Shown here: piece by piece, positions 14,881 through 23,158 of the stretch
Layout of the letters: each line of letters opens with the position of its first letter
Numbering within the stretch: the stretch's first letter is position 1
Source: Asticcacaulis benevestitus DSM 16100 = ATCC BAA-896
Lineage (GTDB): Bacteria; Pseudomonadota; Alphaproteobacteria; Caulobacterales; Caulobacteraceae
DNA: 64,000 nt
NCBI RefSeq assembly: GCF_000376105.1
Contig: NZ_AQWM01000012.1
Location: 1-64,000, forward strand
Direction of reading: 5' to 3'
Position numbers and translations under genes: made by a program
The notes under the pieces: model-generated
What the model was told of the DNA's origin: nothing
Database searches by the model: none
The model's input: only the letters and a program-made list of their open reading frames with translations

Positions 14881-16386
14881 CTAAGGCGTTTGAGCTTTCT
14901 TTAACGCGACCGTATGGGCAGGCATTTCGCTCAATGTCTGCAGACATGTTTGATGAATTTGTTTCAAGGCTGCCAGCATACCCGCATCTGGGACCGCACC
15001 GACCAGTGGATCAAAGGTTTGCGGCACGAGGCCTTGGCCCAGCATGACGGACATCCAGTTCTCCTCCTGAAATACGGTTTGATTTGGAAAAGAGGTCAGG
15101 CCGCGCTCACAAAACAAGTCTATTTTTTCGGCCAATGATGAGGGAATGCTCATATGACGCAGATAATCCCACATCGGTTCGCCTTGGCGACCATTGACGT
15201 GATAATGAAAAATCAGAAAATCGCGGATCGTTTCAAACTCCTCGCTCATGACGCGATTGTAGAGCCTCGCTGACACGCCATCTATCCGGCGCGTCGGAAA
15301 TACCGAGGATAATCGCGTGAGTGCGTTCTGAATCAGGTGAATACTGGTCGATTCAAGGGGTTCGAGAAATCCTCCCGACAGACCTATCGCTAGGCAGTTT
15401 TTAACCCAGAAGGCTTTACGATGCCCTGTCGTAAATTTCAGGACGCGAGGGTCTGCCATAGGGGGCGCATCAAGGGCTTGAAGCAAACTTGCTGCAGCAG
15501 CTTCGTCGCTGATGAAGTCGCTGGCGTAGACGTAACCGTTCCCCGTGCGATGCTGTAGAGGGATACGCCAGTGCCAGCCGGCACTTTGCGCGGTCGCTTG
15601 GGTATAAGGCAAAATGTCCTGACTCACCCCAGAGGGTATGGCCACGGCGCGATTGGCGGGCAGGTGGTTGGACCAGTCCTCAAAGGGGACGTTCATCGCC
15701 TCGCCAATGAGTAGAGCGCGAAAGCCTGAGCAATCGAAAAAGAAATCGCCCGCCACCTCGCGGCCATCGCTGAGACACAAGGTATCGATGCCACCGTCTT
15801 CAGCACTTCTTTTGGCATGGGTAATTGTCGCTTCAAGGCGTTGCACGCCGCGTGTTTCCGACAGACGGCGCATATAGGCGGCATAAAGGGCCGCATCGAA
15901 ATGATAGGCATAGGCCAGGGTGGATTTGGGTGAGCTAGGATCCGCAGAGGGCCAATCGAATTTACCGGCATAGGCAGCCAGGGTGTTGAGGCTGTATTCG
16001 GCAAAGGCATGCCCCTGACCCATTTGCCGTGCCCTGATCCAGAAGGGGTGAAATGACTGGCCATTAATTTTGGCACCCGTGTATCCGAACGGATGCATAT
16101 AGGTATGGCCGGGTTCACGCCAGCCGCGAAACTCGATGCCGAGCTTGAACGTGGCCTGTGTCGCGCGCATAAACTCGGCCTCATTTATGCCGAGGCTGTG
16201 GTTGAAAGCGCGTATGGGAGGGATGGTGGCCTCGCCCACACCAACTGTGCCGATTTCGGTGGATTCAATAAGGGTAATGGACATCTGAAGGGGTGAAAAA
16301 AAACGCGTCAGGAACGCGGCCGTCATCCATCCTGCCGTGCCCCCGCCAACGATAACCAGCCTTTTTATCTCGGAATGATCAGGCAT
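14881..16386 (-). CDS. Tryptophan 7-halogenase-family flavoprotein
   Basis: A 501-residue flavin-dependent halogenase-type protein. The FAD-binding GGGTAGWM is at residues 14-21. The conserved lysine thought to form or guide the haloamine is Lys81 (ATFKLGIEF). The W-x-W-x-I-P signature is present (GWHWRIPLQHRTGNGYVYAS), as is the C-terminal LEPLESTSIHLIQ block carrying the conserved Glu. By sequence it should be active, but such genes in Caulobacterales and Sphingomonadales often sit beside TonB receptors and glycoside hydrolases with no antibiotic pathway, and their substrate is unresolved. It follows the GH2 gene in the same direction with a 193-bp gap. Paralogue at 42823-44337. It would need a flavin reductase encoded elsewhere. 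Confidence 0.88.
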   Translation of the reverse strand: MPDHSEIKRLVIVGGGTAGWMTAAFLTRFFSPLQMSITLIESTEIGTVGVGEATIPPIRAFNHSLGINEAEFMRATQATFKLGIEFRGWREPGHTYMHPFGYTGAKINGQSFHPFWIRARQMGQGHAFAEYSLNTLAAYAGKFDWPSADPSSPKSTLAYAYHFDAALYAAYMRRLSETRGVQRLEATITHAKRSAEDGGIDTLCLSDGREVAGDFFFDCSGFRALLIGEAMNVPFEDWSNHLPANRAVAIPSGVSQDILPYTQATAQSAGWHWRIPLQHRTGNGYVYASDFISDEAAAASLLQALDAPPMADPRVLKFTTGHRKAFWVKNCLAIGLSGGFLEPLESTSIHLIQNALTRLSSVFPTRRIDGVSARLYNRVMSEEFETIRDFLIFHYHVNGRQGEPMWDYLRHMSIPSSLAEKIDLFCERGLTSFPNQTVFQEENWMSVMLGQGLVPQTFDPLVGAVPDAGMLAALKQIHQTCLQTLSEMPAHTVALKKAQTP

Positions 16387-16408
16387 CTTATGATCCTATT
16401 GCAAAGCG

Positions 16409-16576
16409 TTAAACAGACCCGGAGCGGCTGTGCTGCCGGCCGGCGCACCTGATATCAAAGGGGCCGGCCCAAGGCTGACCATAGGCGCTGGTGCCGTCGT
16501 TATTTTGTCGAATGACGCTTTGTGCCTGGGTGATAAGGTACGGTTGATAAGGACGATGGCCGATTACCCGTTTCAT
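16409..16576 (-). CDS. Possible small ORF between GH2 and halogenase genes (55 aa)
   Basis: The frame begins with ATG 3 bases after the GH2 stop codon and runs 55 codons (MKRVIGHRPYQPYLITQAQS..., ending SRSGSV) to a stop 22 bases before the halogenase gene. I recognise no family. The position right after the GH2 stop could allow translational coupling, and the coding fills an otherwise unexplained 193-bp gap. It could equally be chance or a decayed 3' extension of the GH2 gene. Confidence 0.25.
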   Translation of the reverse strand: MKRVIGHRPYQPYLITQAQSVIRQNNDGTSAYGQPWAGPFDIRCAGRQHSRSGSV

Positions 16577-16579
16577 GAC

Positions 16580-19429
16580 TCAAAACGCTTGGAATCGCTG
16601 ACGGACGATCACGTTTTGCTGAAAGGCATAGGGCGTGTCCGCCAAGGTTCTGAATAGCAGGTTTACGCGCCGTTCGCCTTTGCCTGGTGGTAAGGCTACG
16701 CTTAGGAAACCTTCGGCAGGATCGGTTTTGGTGCCGATCAGTTTCGTTCCGTCATAGACCTCTACGGCGCCCGTGAGGCGAGGGAAGTCAAGACTTCCGC
16801 CCTCTGCTTGCACCTTGGCAAAAGGCGTGTAACGAGCGGAAACGAGTGTATAACCATCTCGGGTTTGGCCGGCTTGCAACTCACGTGGCCCGAAATCGTG
16901 CCACAACGTCATATTGACAAGCCTGTTTTTGAGCGCGTCTTCTCGCGTGATCTCTGGCGGTGCGTCATACCAATAATCAAGGACTTGAACGGATGTCGTC
17001 GTGGCCTGGCGCGACGGCGCTTGCGTCGGCTCGATCTTGACACGAGCTGTTGCGGTTTTTAGTCCTTCGGCTTGCGCCATTAAGATCAAATCACCTGCAC
17101 GTGTCTGCGTCTGCACGATCACCTGAGCGAGGCCATTGAAAAGGGCGCGTTGGTTGCCCTTTTCCGGTGCCGCGCTATTGGGATCGCCATTACCAAGACC
17201 AATAATATCGCCGTTCGTGACGGAAAAATGCACCGTGTTCTGCGCGGTCGGCAGGGTGCGGCCACGGGCGTCAACCGCCTCTATGCGAAAGGCGACTGCG
17301 TCAAGTCCATCGCCCTTTGCCGTTTCCCGGTCTGGCGTGATCTTAAGCCCTACAGCGACGCCGGTCGTCTCCACGCTCGCTCTGGCGATGACTTTGCCGG
17401 CCTTATAGGCCAGCGCTTCGAGGCGTCCCGGTGCGTAGGGAACCTGCCAAAAATTCATCTCATACTTATCGACCACCTGTCTTCCGAGCGAGTGTCCATT
17501 CAGAAAGAGTTCAACATCATCGCTGTTGGCGCATGCCATGACCTTGATCGGCTGGCCCTCACGACCCTCCCAGTTCCAGTGCGGTACGATATGAAGAACT
17601 GGCTGTGTCTTTATCCATTGCGCCTGGTGAATATAGAAGGCGTCCTTTTCAAAGCCGCACAGGTCCATAATGCCGTACATCGAAGAGTTGGTCGGCCATC
17701 CCCATGGTGAGGGTTCGCCATGGTAATCGAAACCCGTCCATACGAAGCCACCGGCGATGAAATCACGTTCTGCGATCATCTTCCAGGATCCTCGGTGGGT
17801 GGCCCAGCCTTTCGGAGGATCGTCATAGCCAGACGTCAGACGTTTGTCCTGATCCGTAACATACGCACCGCGGACACTGTAGTTGCTGGTATCCTCTGAC
17901 GACGTCAGAGCTATATCGGGATGCGCCTTGTGGAAAGCGTCATACTTGTCCTGCTGGTAGTTGAAACCGACGACATCGACGGCCTGAGATACATTGATTG
18001 CGGAGAACATACCGCTGTTCATGGCGGCGGTCACAGGGCGTGAGGTGTCGAGCAACTTCACCTCGTGCGCCATGCGCCGCACCATTTCATACCCGGCAGC
18101 CGAGCCTTGCATTGGTTCTTCATTGAACACCGACCACAGGATAATGCTCGGATGGTTGCGATCCCGTCGCACCATCCAGCGCACATGATCGATGTACTCC
18201 GGAGAGGGATTAAAGAGGCGGTTCTCGTCCATGACCAGCAAACCATACCGGTCGCAGAGATCAAGAACGATGCTGGAGGGTGCGTTATGTGTGCAACGCA
18301 CGGCATTGCAACCCAGCTCTTTAAGACGCCGAATACGATAATCCCAAAGCGCATCTGGTATGGCGGTGCCTACACCGGCATGATCCTGGTGGATGCACAC
18401 GCCTTGAATTTTGAGTGGCTTGTCATTCAGATAAAAGCCCGTTTTTGCATCGAACCGCGTCGTGCGAAAGCCGCAGGTCGTTACGAGCCCATCCACGCAC
18501 AGGTCACCGTCCATGACGCAGGTTTCGACAGTATAGAGTGTGGGGCAATCTACACTCCACAATTCTGGGCTATCGTGTGTGAGGTTTAGCCGAGCCAGCC
18601 TTTGGTCGAGGGCCGTCACCGTAACGGATAGGGTCTCGGTGTCGATGACCGTGCCCTCTTTGTCTTTCAAGCTGACCTTTACAGATACAACTCTATTGCT
18701 TTTTGCCGTGCTATAAAGCGTGACCTCCACAGGCAATGTCCAGCCGGACGCCAGTTTCACAGGATGGGCAAGGACCCCATCGGTGACAATATGAACCGGA
18801 TGGCGCTTGACGATTCGCACAGTGCGATACAGGCCACCGCCTTCGTACCACCATCCCTCCATAGACTCAGCATCAACGCGTATGGCTAAGGTGTTGAGCT
18901 CGCTGCCGTAAGTTGTAAAGGGCGTCAGGTCGATGTAGAGGCTGTTATACCCACTCCAGTTATGGGCGATAACGTTACCATTGTACCAGACGGTGGCATG
19001 GGTGGCCACGCCTTCAATCTGAAGCTCAATGTGCTTAGCCGTATCATCGGGCTCAAAACGTAAAACGTTGCGATACCAGGCTATGCCGCGCTTTCGATAG
19101 CCCTGTGCGCGGTTGTAATGTTCTTCGATGGGTTGAAAACTGACAAAATCATGTGGCAGGCGTACAATGGGCCACTCTGAATCGTCAAATGTCGGCGCCG
19201 CGGCGCCCCAGGCCTTGCCTGCCTTGGCATTATCGTAGGAATCGTCCTGAGATAAAATGGCGGGGAAGGGCACATCGCCTTCATGAAAGCGCCAGCCACT
19301 ATCGAGCAGGAGGCTTTCACGCTGCGAAGGCGCATGGGCTTCGACAGCCGTTGCCGGATGACCAAAGGCCAGACCTGCCACAGCAAGACTACTGCCGCCT
19401 ATCAAAAGGTCTCGTCGGTTTAGGGACAT
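16580..19429 (-). CDS. Glycoside hydrolase family 2, beta-galactosidase-like, Tat-type signal
   Basis: A 949-residue GH2 enzyme. The N-terminus MSLNRRDLLIGGSSLAVAGL is a twin-arginine-like signal, implying export of the folded enzyme. The GH2 sugar-binding jelly roll (LLDSGWRFHEGD, VRLPHDF) and Ig-like domain follow. The TIM barrel carries the acid/base Glu in WSVFNEEPMQG and the nucleophile Glu in LTSSEDTSN. C-terminal beta domains (DUF4982-like and beyond) extend it to the length of Bacteroidetes-type exo-beta-galactosidases. The start was moved from an upstream TTG to the ATG at 19429, preceded by GAGG and directly opening the signal. It is expected to remove terminal beta-galactose in the periplasm. 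Specificity beyond GH2 is inference. Confidence 0.85.
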   Translation of the reverse strand: MSLNRRDLLIGGSSLAVAGLAFGHPATAVEAHAPSQRESLLLDSGWRFHEGDVPFPAILSQDDSYDNAKAGKAWGAAAPTFDDSEWPIVRLPHDFVSFQPIEEHYNRAQGYRKRGIAWYRNVLRFEPDDTAKHIELQIEGVATHATVWYNGNVIAHNWSGYNSLYIDLTPFTTYGSELNTLAIRVDAESMEGWWYEGGGLYRTVRIVKRHPVHIVTDGVLAHPVKLASGWTLPVEVTLYSTAKSNRVVSVKVSLKDKEGTVIDTETLSVTVTALDQRLARLNLTHDSPELWSVDCPTLYTVETCVMDGDLCVDGLVTTCGFRTTRFDAKTGFYLNDKPLKIQGVCIHQDHAGVGTAIPDALWDYRIRRLKELGCNAVRCTHNAPSSIVLDLCDRYGLLVMDENRLFNPSPEYIDHVRWMVRRDRNHPSIILWSVFNEEPMQGSAAGYEMVRRMAHEVKLLDTSRPVTAAMNSGMFSAINVSQAVDVVGFNYQQDKYDAFHKAHPDIALTSSEDTSNYSVRGAYVTDQDKRLTSGYDDPPKGWATHRGSWKMIAERDFIAGGFVWTGFDYHGEPSPWGWPTNSSMYGIMDLCGFEKDAFYIHQAQWIKTQPVLHIVPHWNWEGREGQPIKVMACANSDDVELFLNGHSLGRQVVDKYEMNFWQVPYAPGRLEALAYKAGKVIARASVETTGVAVGLKITPDRETAKGDGLDAVAFRIEAVDARGRTLPTAQNTVHFSVTNGDIIGLGNGDPNSAAPEKGNQRALFNGLAQVIVQTQTRAGDLILMAQAEGLKTATARVKIEPTQAPSRQATTTSVQVLDYWYDAPPEITREDALKNRLVNMTLWHDFGPRELQAGQTRDGYTLVSARYTPFAKVQAEGGSLDFPRLTGAVEVYDGTKLIGTKTDPAEGFLSVALPPGKGERRVNLLFRTLADTPYAFQQNVIVRQRFQAF

Positions 19430-19833
19430 ATGCGCCTCGAGCTTCCGCATGATAGTTGCCACAAGATAAGGAAGTCCGGGTAGCCAACCCTATGTGGTGT
19501 TGGGCCATAGAGTTTCATCGACGCTTTCTAACAAAGAGGGATAATGGGTGCAATAAATATTCCAATTTAATAATTCATAGAATACCGATTGCGAAGTGAG
19601 CCTATGTGCCATAATGTATAGACAGCCCAACGCAATGGATTTGTTAGCCCCTGGCTCCAGGGCTTTTGACCATGTGACGACGTTCGTTTTCTTTGCCGCC
19701 GATACGGTTGCAACCAGCCCCACGTGATCTCTCCCGACACCATGTTTAGTCTCTCTCGCATACCTTCACTTAACAGCATCTTTGACCTGAGGTTCGATAG
19801 GGCTCGGCATATAAGCCCTGTCTCGACCGTGTC
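19430..19833. other. Divergent intergenic region, 404 bp
   Basis: This lies between the GH2 gene (minus) and the DMT transporter (plus). No gene is convincing. A GC-rich dyad CCCTGG-CT-CCAGGG followed by CTTTT lies near 19649-19666 but its loop is too short for a good terminator. AT-rich sequence around 19540-19600 is a plausible place for the GH2 promoter. Confidence 0.4.
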
Positions 19834-20730
19834 ATGAAGCGAGCAAGATCAATCTTAGGCTCAGGCATAGCCATTGCGCTTTTGGCCTACGCCGCATTCG
19901 CGTTGAGTGATGCCTGCGTCAAGGTGCTGAAGGGGCATGTTGTCGCCTGGCAGCTTGGCTTTTATGGCAGCGCCTTGTCTTTTCTGATTTTACCGTTGAT
20001 GTGGCGGCCAGGAGACAGGCTCAGCGATCTCATACGTCCGCAGCGCCCGGCGACCTGGTGGTTACGAGGAGGCCTTGCGACCGTCAACATGTTCGCCAGC
20101 ATCATAGCCTTCAGCCATTTGCCCATGGCTGAGGCCTTTGCTTTGATTTTCCTGATGCCGCTCCTTATCACCATTCTGTCCGTAATATTTTTACGAGAGC
20201 GAGTGAATGTGAAGGCGTGGTTCGCCGTTATCCTAGGCTTCGCCGGCGTATTGACAGTTTTGCGGCCTGGGTTCCGTGACATTGGGATTGGCCATATAGC
20301 CGCTATGCTATGCGGCTTGTCGGGGGCGGGGTTGTTCGTGCTTTTGCGCCACACGCGGGACAGAGAAAAGCGTATCACCTTGTTTGGCGCCGGTGTGCTG
20401 TGCCCAATGATCGTAAGCTTCTTGCTCATGCTGCCTGGCTACACCCCGCCTGATCTTTGGGAATGGCTGATTATTAGCGGATATGCCGTGCTGGCTGCCC
20501 TTGCTAACATGTTGATGATGTACGCCTCGCGGCTCTCGCCGGCCAGTCATCTTGCGCCGACACAATATTCCCAGATGCTGTGGGGGGTTGGCCTCGGCTA
20601 TGTGCTTTTTGGCGATCATGTCGATGGCTGGACATATGTCGGTATCGGCTTGATATGCTTCGCCGGGCTGTGGCGTTTTGTGCCCAAGCAGTGGCTACGC
20701 GCGCTATTGCCCGTAGCCACTGGGCGATGA
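19834..20730 (+). CDS. EamA/DMT-family transporter
   Basis: A 298-residue inner-membrane protein with about ten hydrophobic helices in two homologous halves, as in the drug/metabolite transporter superfamily. The first half shows YAAFALSDACVKVLKGHVVA and LRGGLATVNMFASIIAFSHLPMAEA (the usual Pro-x-Ala-Glu-Ala helix), the second ALANMLMMYASRLSPASHLA followed by WGVGLGYVLFGDHVDG. Substrate cannot be assigned; family members export amino acids, nucleotides or sugars. It stands alone on the plus strand between two minus-strand glycan units, with its end 15 bp from the end of the GH92 gene. Confidence 0.88.
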   Translation: MKRARSILGSGIAIALLAYAAFALSDACVKVLKGHVVAWQLGFYGSALSFLILPLMWRPGDRLSDLIRPQRPATWWLRGGLATVNMFASIIAFSHLPMAEAFALIFLMPLLITILSVIFLRERVNVKAWFAVILGFAGVLTVLRPGFRDIGIGHIAAMLCGLSGAGLFVLLRHTRDREKRITLFGAGVLCPMIVSFLLMLPGYTPPDLWEWLIISGYAVLAALANMLMMYASRLSPASHLAPTQYSQMLWGVGLGYVLFGDHVDGWTYVGIGLICFAGLWRFVPKQWLRALLPVATGR

Positions 20731-20745
20731 AAGCGTCCTGATATC

Positions 20746-23049
20746 CTAAACCACCGTGAACGAGGGTGGCCTTTCCGCCTTGTCGGCACCAAACTTAGGA
20801 TTGGGTTTCGGTCCCATTTCGAACATCAGCACGCCGCCAGACATGAGTTCGGCATGGCTGATCCAGGAACGTGTGTGCGGTTTGCCATTCCATTTAACGC
20901 TTTGAATGTAGATATTGGACTCACTGGTTTTTGGTGCCAGAATACGCAGCGTCTTACCATTGACGAGCGGAATTTCGACGCTCGTGAAGAGTGGCGATCC
21001 GAAGACATAGACACAACTGACCGGATCGACGGGATAAAAGCCCATGGCGCTGAGAATATACCAGGCGCTCATCTGACCACAGTCTTCATTGCCGGCCAGA
21101 CCGTCGGGCTGCGCGCGGTATTGTGATTTTAACAACATGCGAACCCGCGCCTGGGTTTTATAATGTGAACCGGTATAGGCGTAGAGATAGGCGATATGGT
21201 GGCTGGGCTCATTGCCGTGAATATATTGACCGATCAGACCCGTCATATCCGGCGGCGCGTCAGATGGCAGGTCGGAGGATGCATTGAACAGGGCGTCGAT
21301 CTTGGCTTCATAGCCGGCTTCGCCGCCGAAGAGCGCCATATAGCTATAGATATCATGCTGGACGCCAAAGGTGGCTTGCCAGCTGTTGCTTTCCGTATAA
21401 TCCCACCAGACCTTAGGGTCATGACCCATGCCGCGAGGGTCAAAAGGCTCGGCCCAGGCGCCTGTTTTTAAGCGGGGTCTGGCGAACTGCTTGCTCGTGT
21501 CAAATACGTTCGAATAGCTTTTGGAACGCAGGCGAAGCGTGGAGGCCGCCGCCTTATCGCCCGCTGCGTCGGCGATCTGTGCCATCGACCAGTCATCGTG
21601 GCAGTATTCGATGGTTTTTGAAACCGACTGATCTTCCTGATCCGCAGGGATGTAGCCCTGGGTACGATAGGCATCCAGACCCGAGGTTGAGGTCTTGAAG
21701 GCAAGCTCTTTATAAAGTCCCCAAGCTTTTTGCACGTCGATACCCGGCAAGCCTTTAACGATAGCTTCGGCGACTACCGAGTCAGAGTGCCAGCCGATCA
21801 TGCAGTGGGTTTCCCTTCCCTGCAGTGGCCATATGACCGGACCGTAGGGGCTCTCCGCGCCCTGATCTATCAGGTTTTGCGCGAAAATCGCCGCCCGTTC
21901 CGGGGCTATGAGGGTCATCAGAGGATGCCAGGCGCGATAGGTATCCCACAGGGAATAGGTCGAATAGTTATCGCGCCCTTTCTGGAGCTTGTGGACTGCC
22001 GAATCCATACCTTGGTAACGCCCATCGGCATCGGAAAAGAGGGTCGGCGCCATGTGGGCATGGTAAAGGGCTGTGTAGAAGATCTTGCGGTCTTGATCAT
22101 GGGGCGTTTCGACCCGGATGCGTGACAATTCAGTTTCCCAGGCCCTGTCTGCGGCCTGTCGCAAGCCTTCGAAATCCCAGTCTGGAATATCGTTTGTCAG
22201 ATTGTTCAGGGCGCCGGCGATATCGACTGCCGATACCGCTACCTTGACCATCAGGGGGGCCTTAAGGCCTTCGCCGTATTTAAGGACGGCCTTAAGGCTA
22301 TCACCATCGACGCGTTCGCCATCCACCGGCTTGTCTTTGCTAAAGAACTCCAAAGTCTCAAAGGGTTGAGATACCTTAAGGGCAAAGTGGAGAATCCGGC
22401 CCCCAGCCCACTGATCGACGCAACGTGTGCCCACAATCGTGTCACTGGCGACGCGTTCCATATGCGCGAGATAAACGACCGGACGCTTGTATACATCTTC
22501 ACGTGCCCCATGTTGCCAATCCAGCAGCAAATAGGCAGGTTGTCCGGCCGGAAAGGTATAGCGGTGCAGACCGGCCCGGGCGGACGCCGTCAGTTCGGCG
22601 TGAATGCCGCTATCGGGGAGAGTAAGGCTGTAATAACCTGGTGCGGCGGTTTCCTGATCGTGGCTCATGCGCGTGCGATAACTGGCTTCCGGCGCCTCAA
22701 GCGTACCTGGCTTGAGGGTGACCTCACCTATACGCGGCACCACGAGCAGATCCATCATATCACCGACACCTGTACCGGAGAGGTGGGTATGGGAAAAGCC
22801 AAGGAGGCTTTTGTCCTCAATATAGTAGCCCGAAGAGGCGTCCCATCTGGCGTTATCCGTATCGGGCGAGAGCTGTACCATGCCGAAGGGCAGGCTGGCC
22901 CCTGGATAGACGTGCCCGTGCCCGCCTGTGCCGATCATCGGGTCGACGAAGGTCGTATAGCGTAGAGGCTTTGCGCCGGCGATCGCCCGAAATGGCAGGC
23001 TGGCGGCCACGCCTGTTGCGGTGGCTAGGAGTTGGCGGCGTGAGATCAT
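20746..23049 (-). CDS. GH92 family alpha-mannosidase, exported
   Basis: A 767-residue GH92 protein. MISRRQLLATATGVAASLPF is a twin-arginine-like signal. The mature part opens with the hallmark FVDPMIGTGGHGHVYPGASL then PFGMVQLSPD. Later blocks include LWDTYRAWHPLMTL, QGYIPADQEDQSVSKTIEYC, GNEPSHHIAYLYAYTG and EDCGQMSAWYILSAMGFYPV, which hold the acidic residues and calcium ligands. GH92 enzymes are calcium-dependent exo-alpha-mannosidases (1,2-, 1,3-, 1,4- or 1,6-linked). It lies downstream of a TonB receptor gene in the same orientation, separated by a strong terminator, so expression is probably partly uncoupled. Two further GH92 genes occur at 59641 and 62105. Confidence 0.92.
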   Translation of the reverse strand: MISRRQLLATATGVAASLPFRAIAGAKPLRYTTFVDPMIGTGGHGHVYPGASLPFGMVQLSPDTDNARWDASSGYYIEDKSLLGFSHTHLSGTGVGDMMDLLVVPRIGEVTLKPGTLEAPEASYRTRMSHDQETAAPGYYSLTLPDSGIHAELTASARAGLHRYTFPAGQPAYLLLDWQHGAREDVYKRPVVYLAHMERVASDTIVGTRCVDQWAGGRILHFALKVSQPFETLEFFSKDKPVDGERVDGDSLKAVLKYGEGLKAPLMVKVAVSAVDIAGALNNLTNDIPDWDFEGLRQAADRAWETELSRIRVETPHDQDRKIFYTALYHAHMAPTLFSDADGRYQGMDSAVHKLQKGRDNYSTYSLWDTYRAWHPLMTLIAPERAAIFAQNLIDQGAESPYGPVIWPLQGRETHCMIGWHSDSVVAEAIVKGLPGIDVQKAWGLYKELAFKTSTSGLDAYRTQGYIPADQEDQSVSKTIEYCHDDWSMAQIADAAGDKAAASTLRLRSKSYSNVFDTSKQFARPRLKTGAWAEPFDPRGMGHDPKVWWDYTESNSWQATFGVQHDIYSYMALFGGEAGYEAKIDALFNASSDLPSDAPPDMTGLIGQYIHGNEPSHHIAYLYAYTGSHYKTQARVRMLLKSQYRAQPDGLAGNEDCGQMSAWYILSAMGFYPVDPVSCVYVFGSPLFTSVEIPLVNGKTLRILAPKTSESNIYIQSVKWNGKPHTRSWISHAELMSGGVLMFEMGPKPNPKFGADKAERPPSFTVV

Positions 23050-23078
23050 GGTGGCGCTCTTGAACTCTGTTTGTGGCT

Positions 23079-23112
23079 AAAAAAACTCCGGACAGCCTTG
23101 CTGCCCGGAGTT
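23079..23112 (-). terminator. Rho-independent terminator after the TonB receptor gene
   Basis: AACTCCGG (23084-23091) and CCGGAGTT (23105-23112) form an 8-bp stem; the loop itself can pair CAG with CTG. On the minus strand the stem is followed directly by a T-run (A-run 23079-23085 on the plus strand). It lies between the receptor (23159-26077) and GH92 (start 23049). Confidence 0.85.
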
Positions 23113-23158
23113 CCGGTTACCTGGCCTGGCTGATCAGGCCCTGGGAGACGGTGCCGGT

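Noticed and set aside
19649-19666. CCCTGG-CT-CCAGGG followed by CTTTT as a terminator
   Set aside because: The loop of two bases is too small and the neighbouring genes are divergent, so no transcript is expected to end here.
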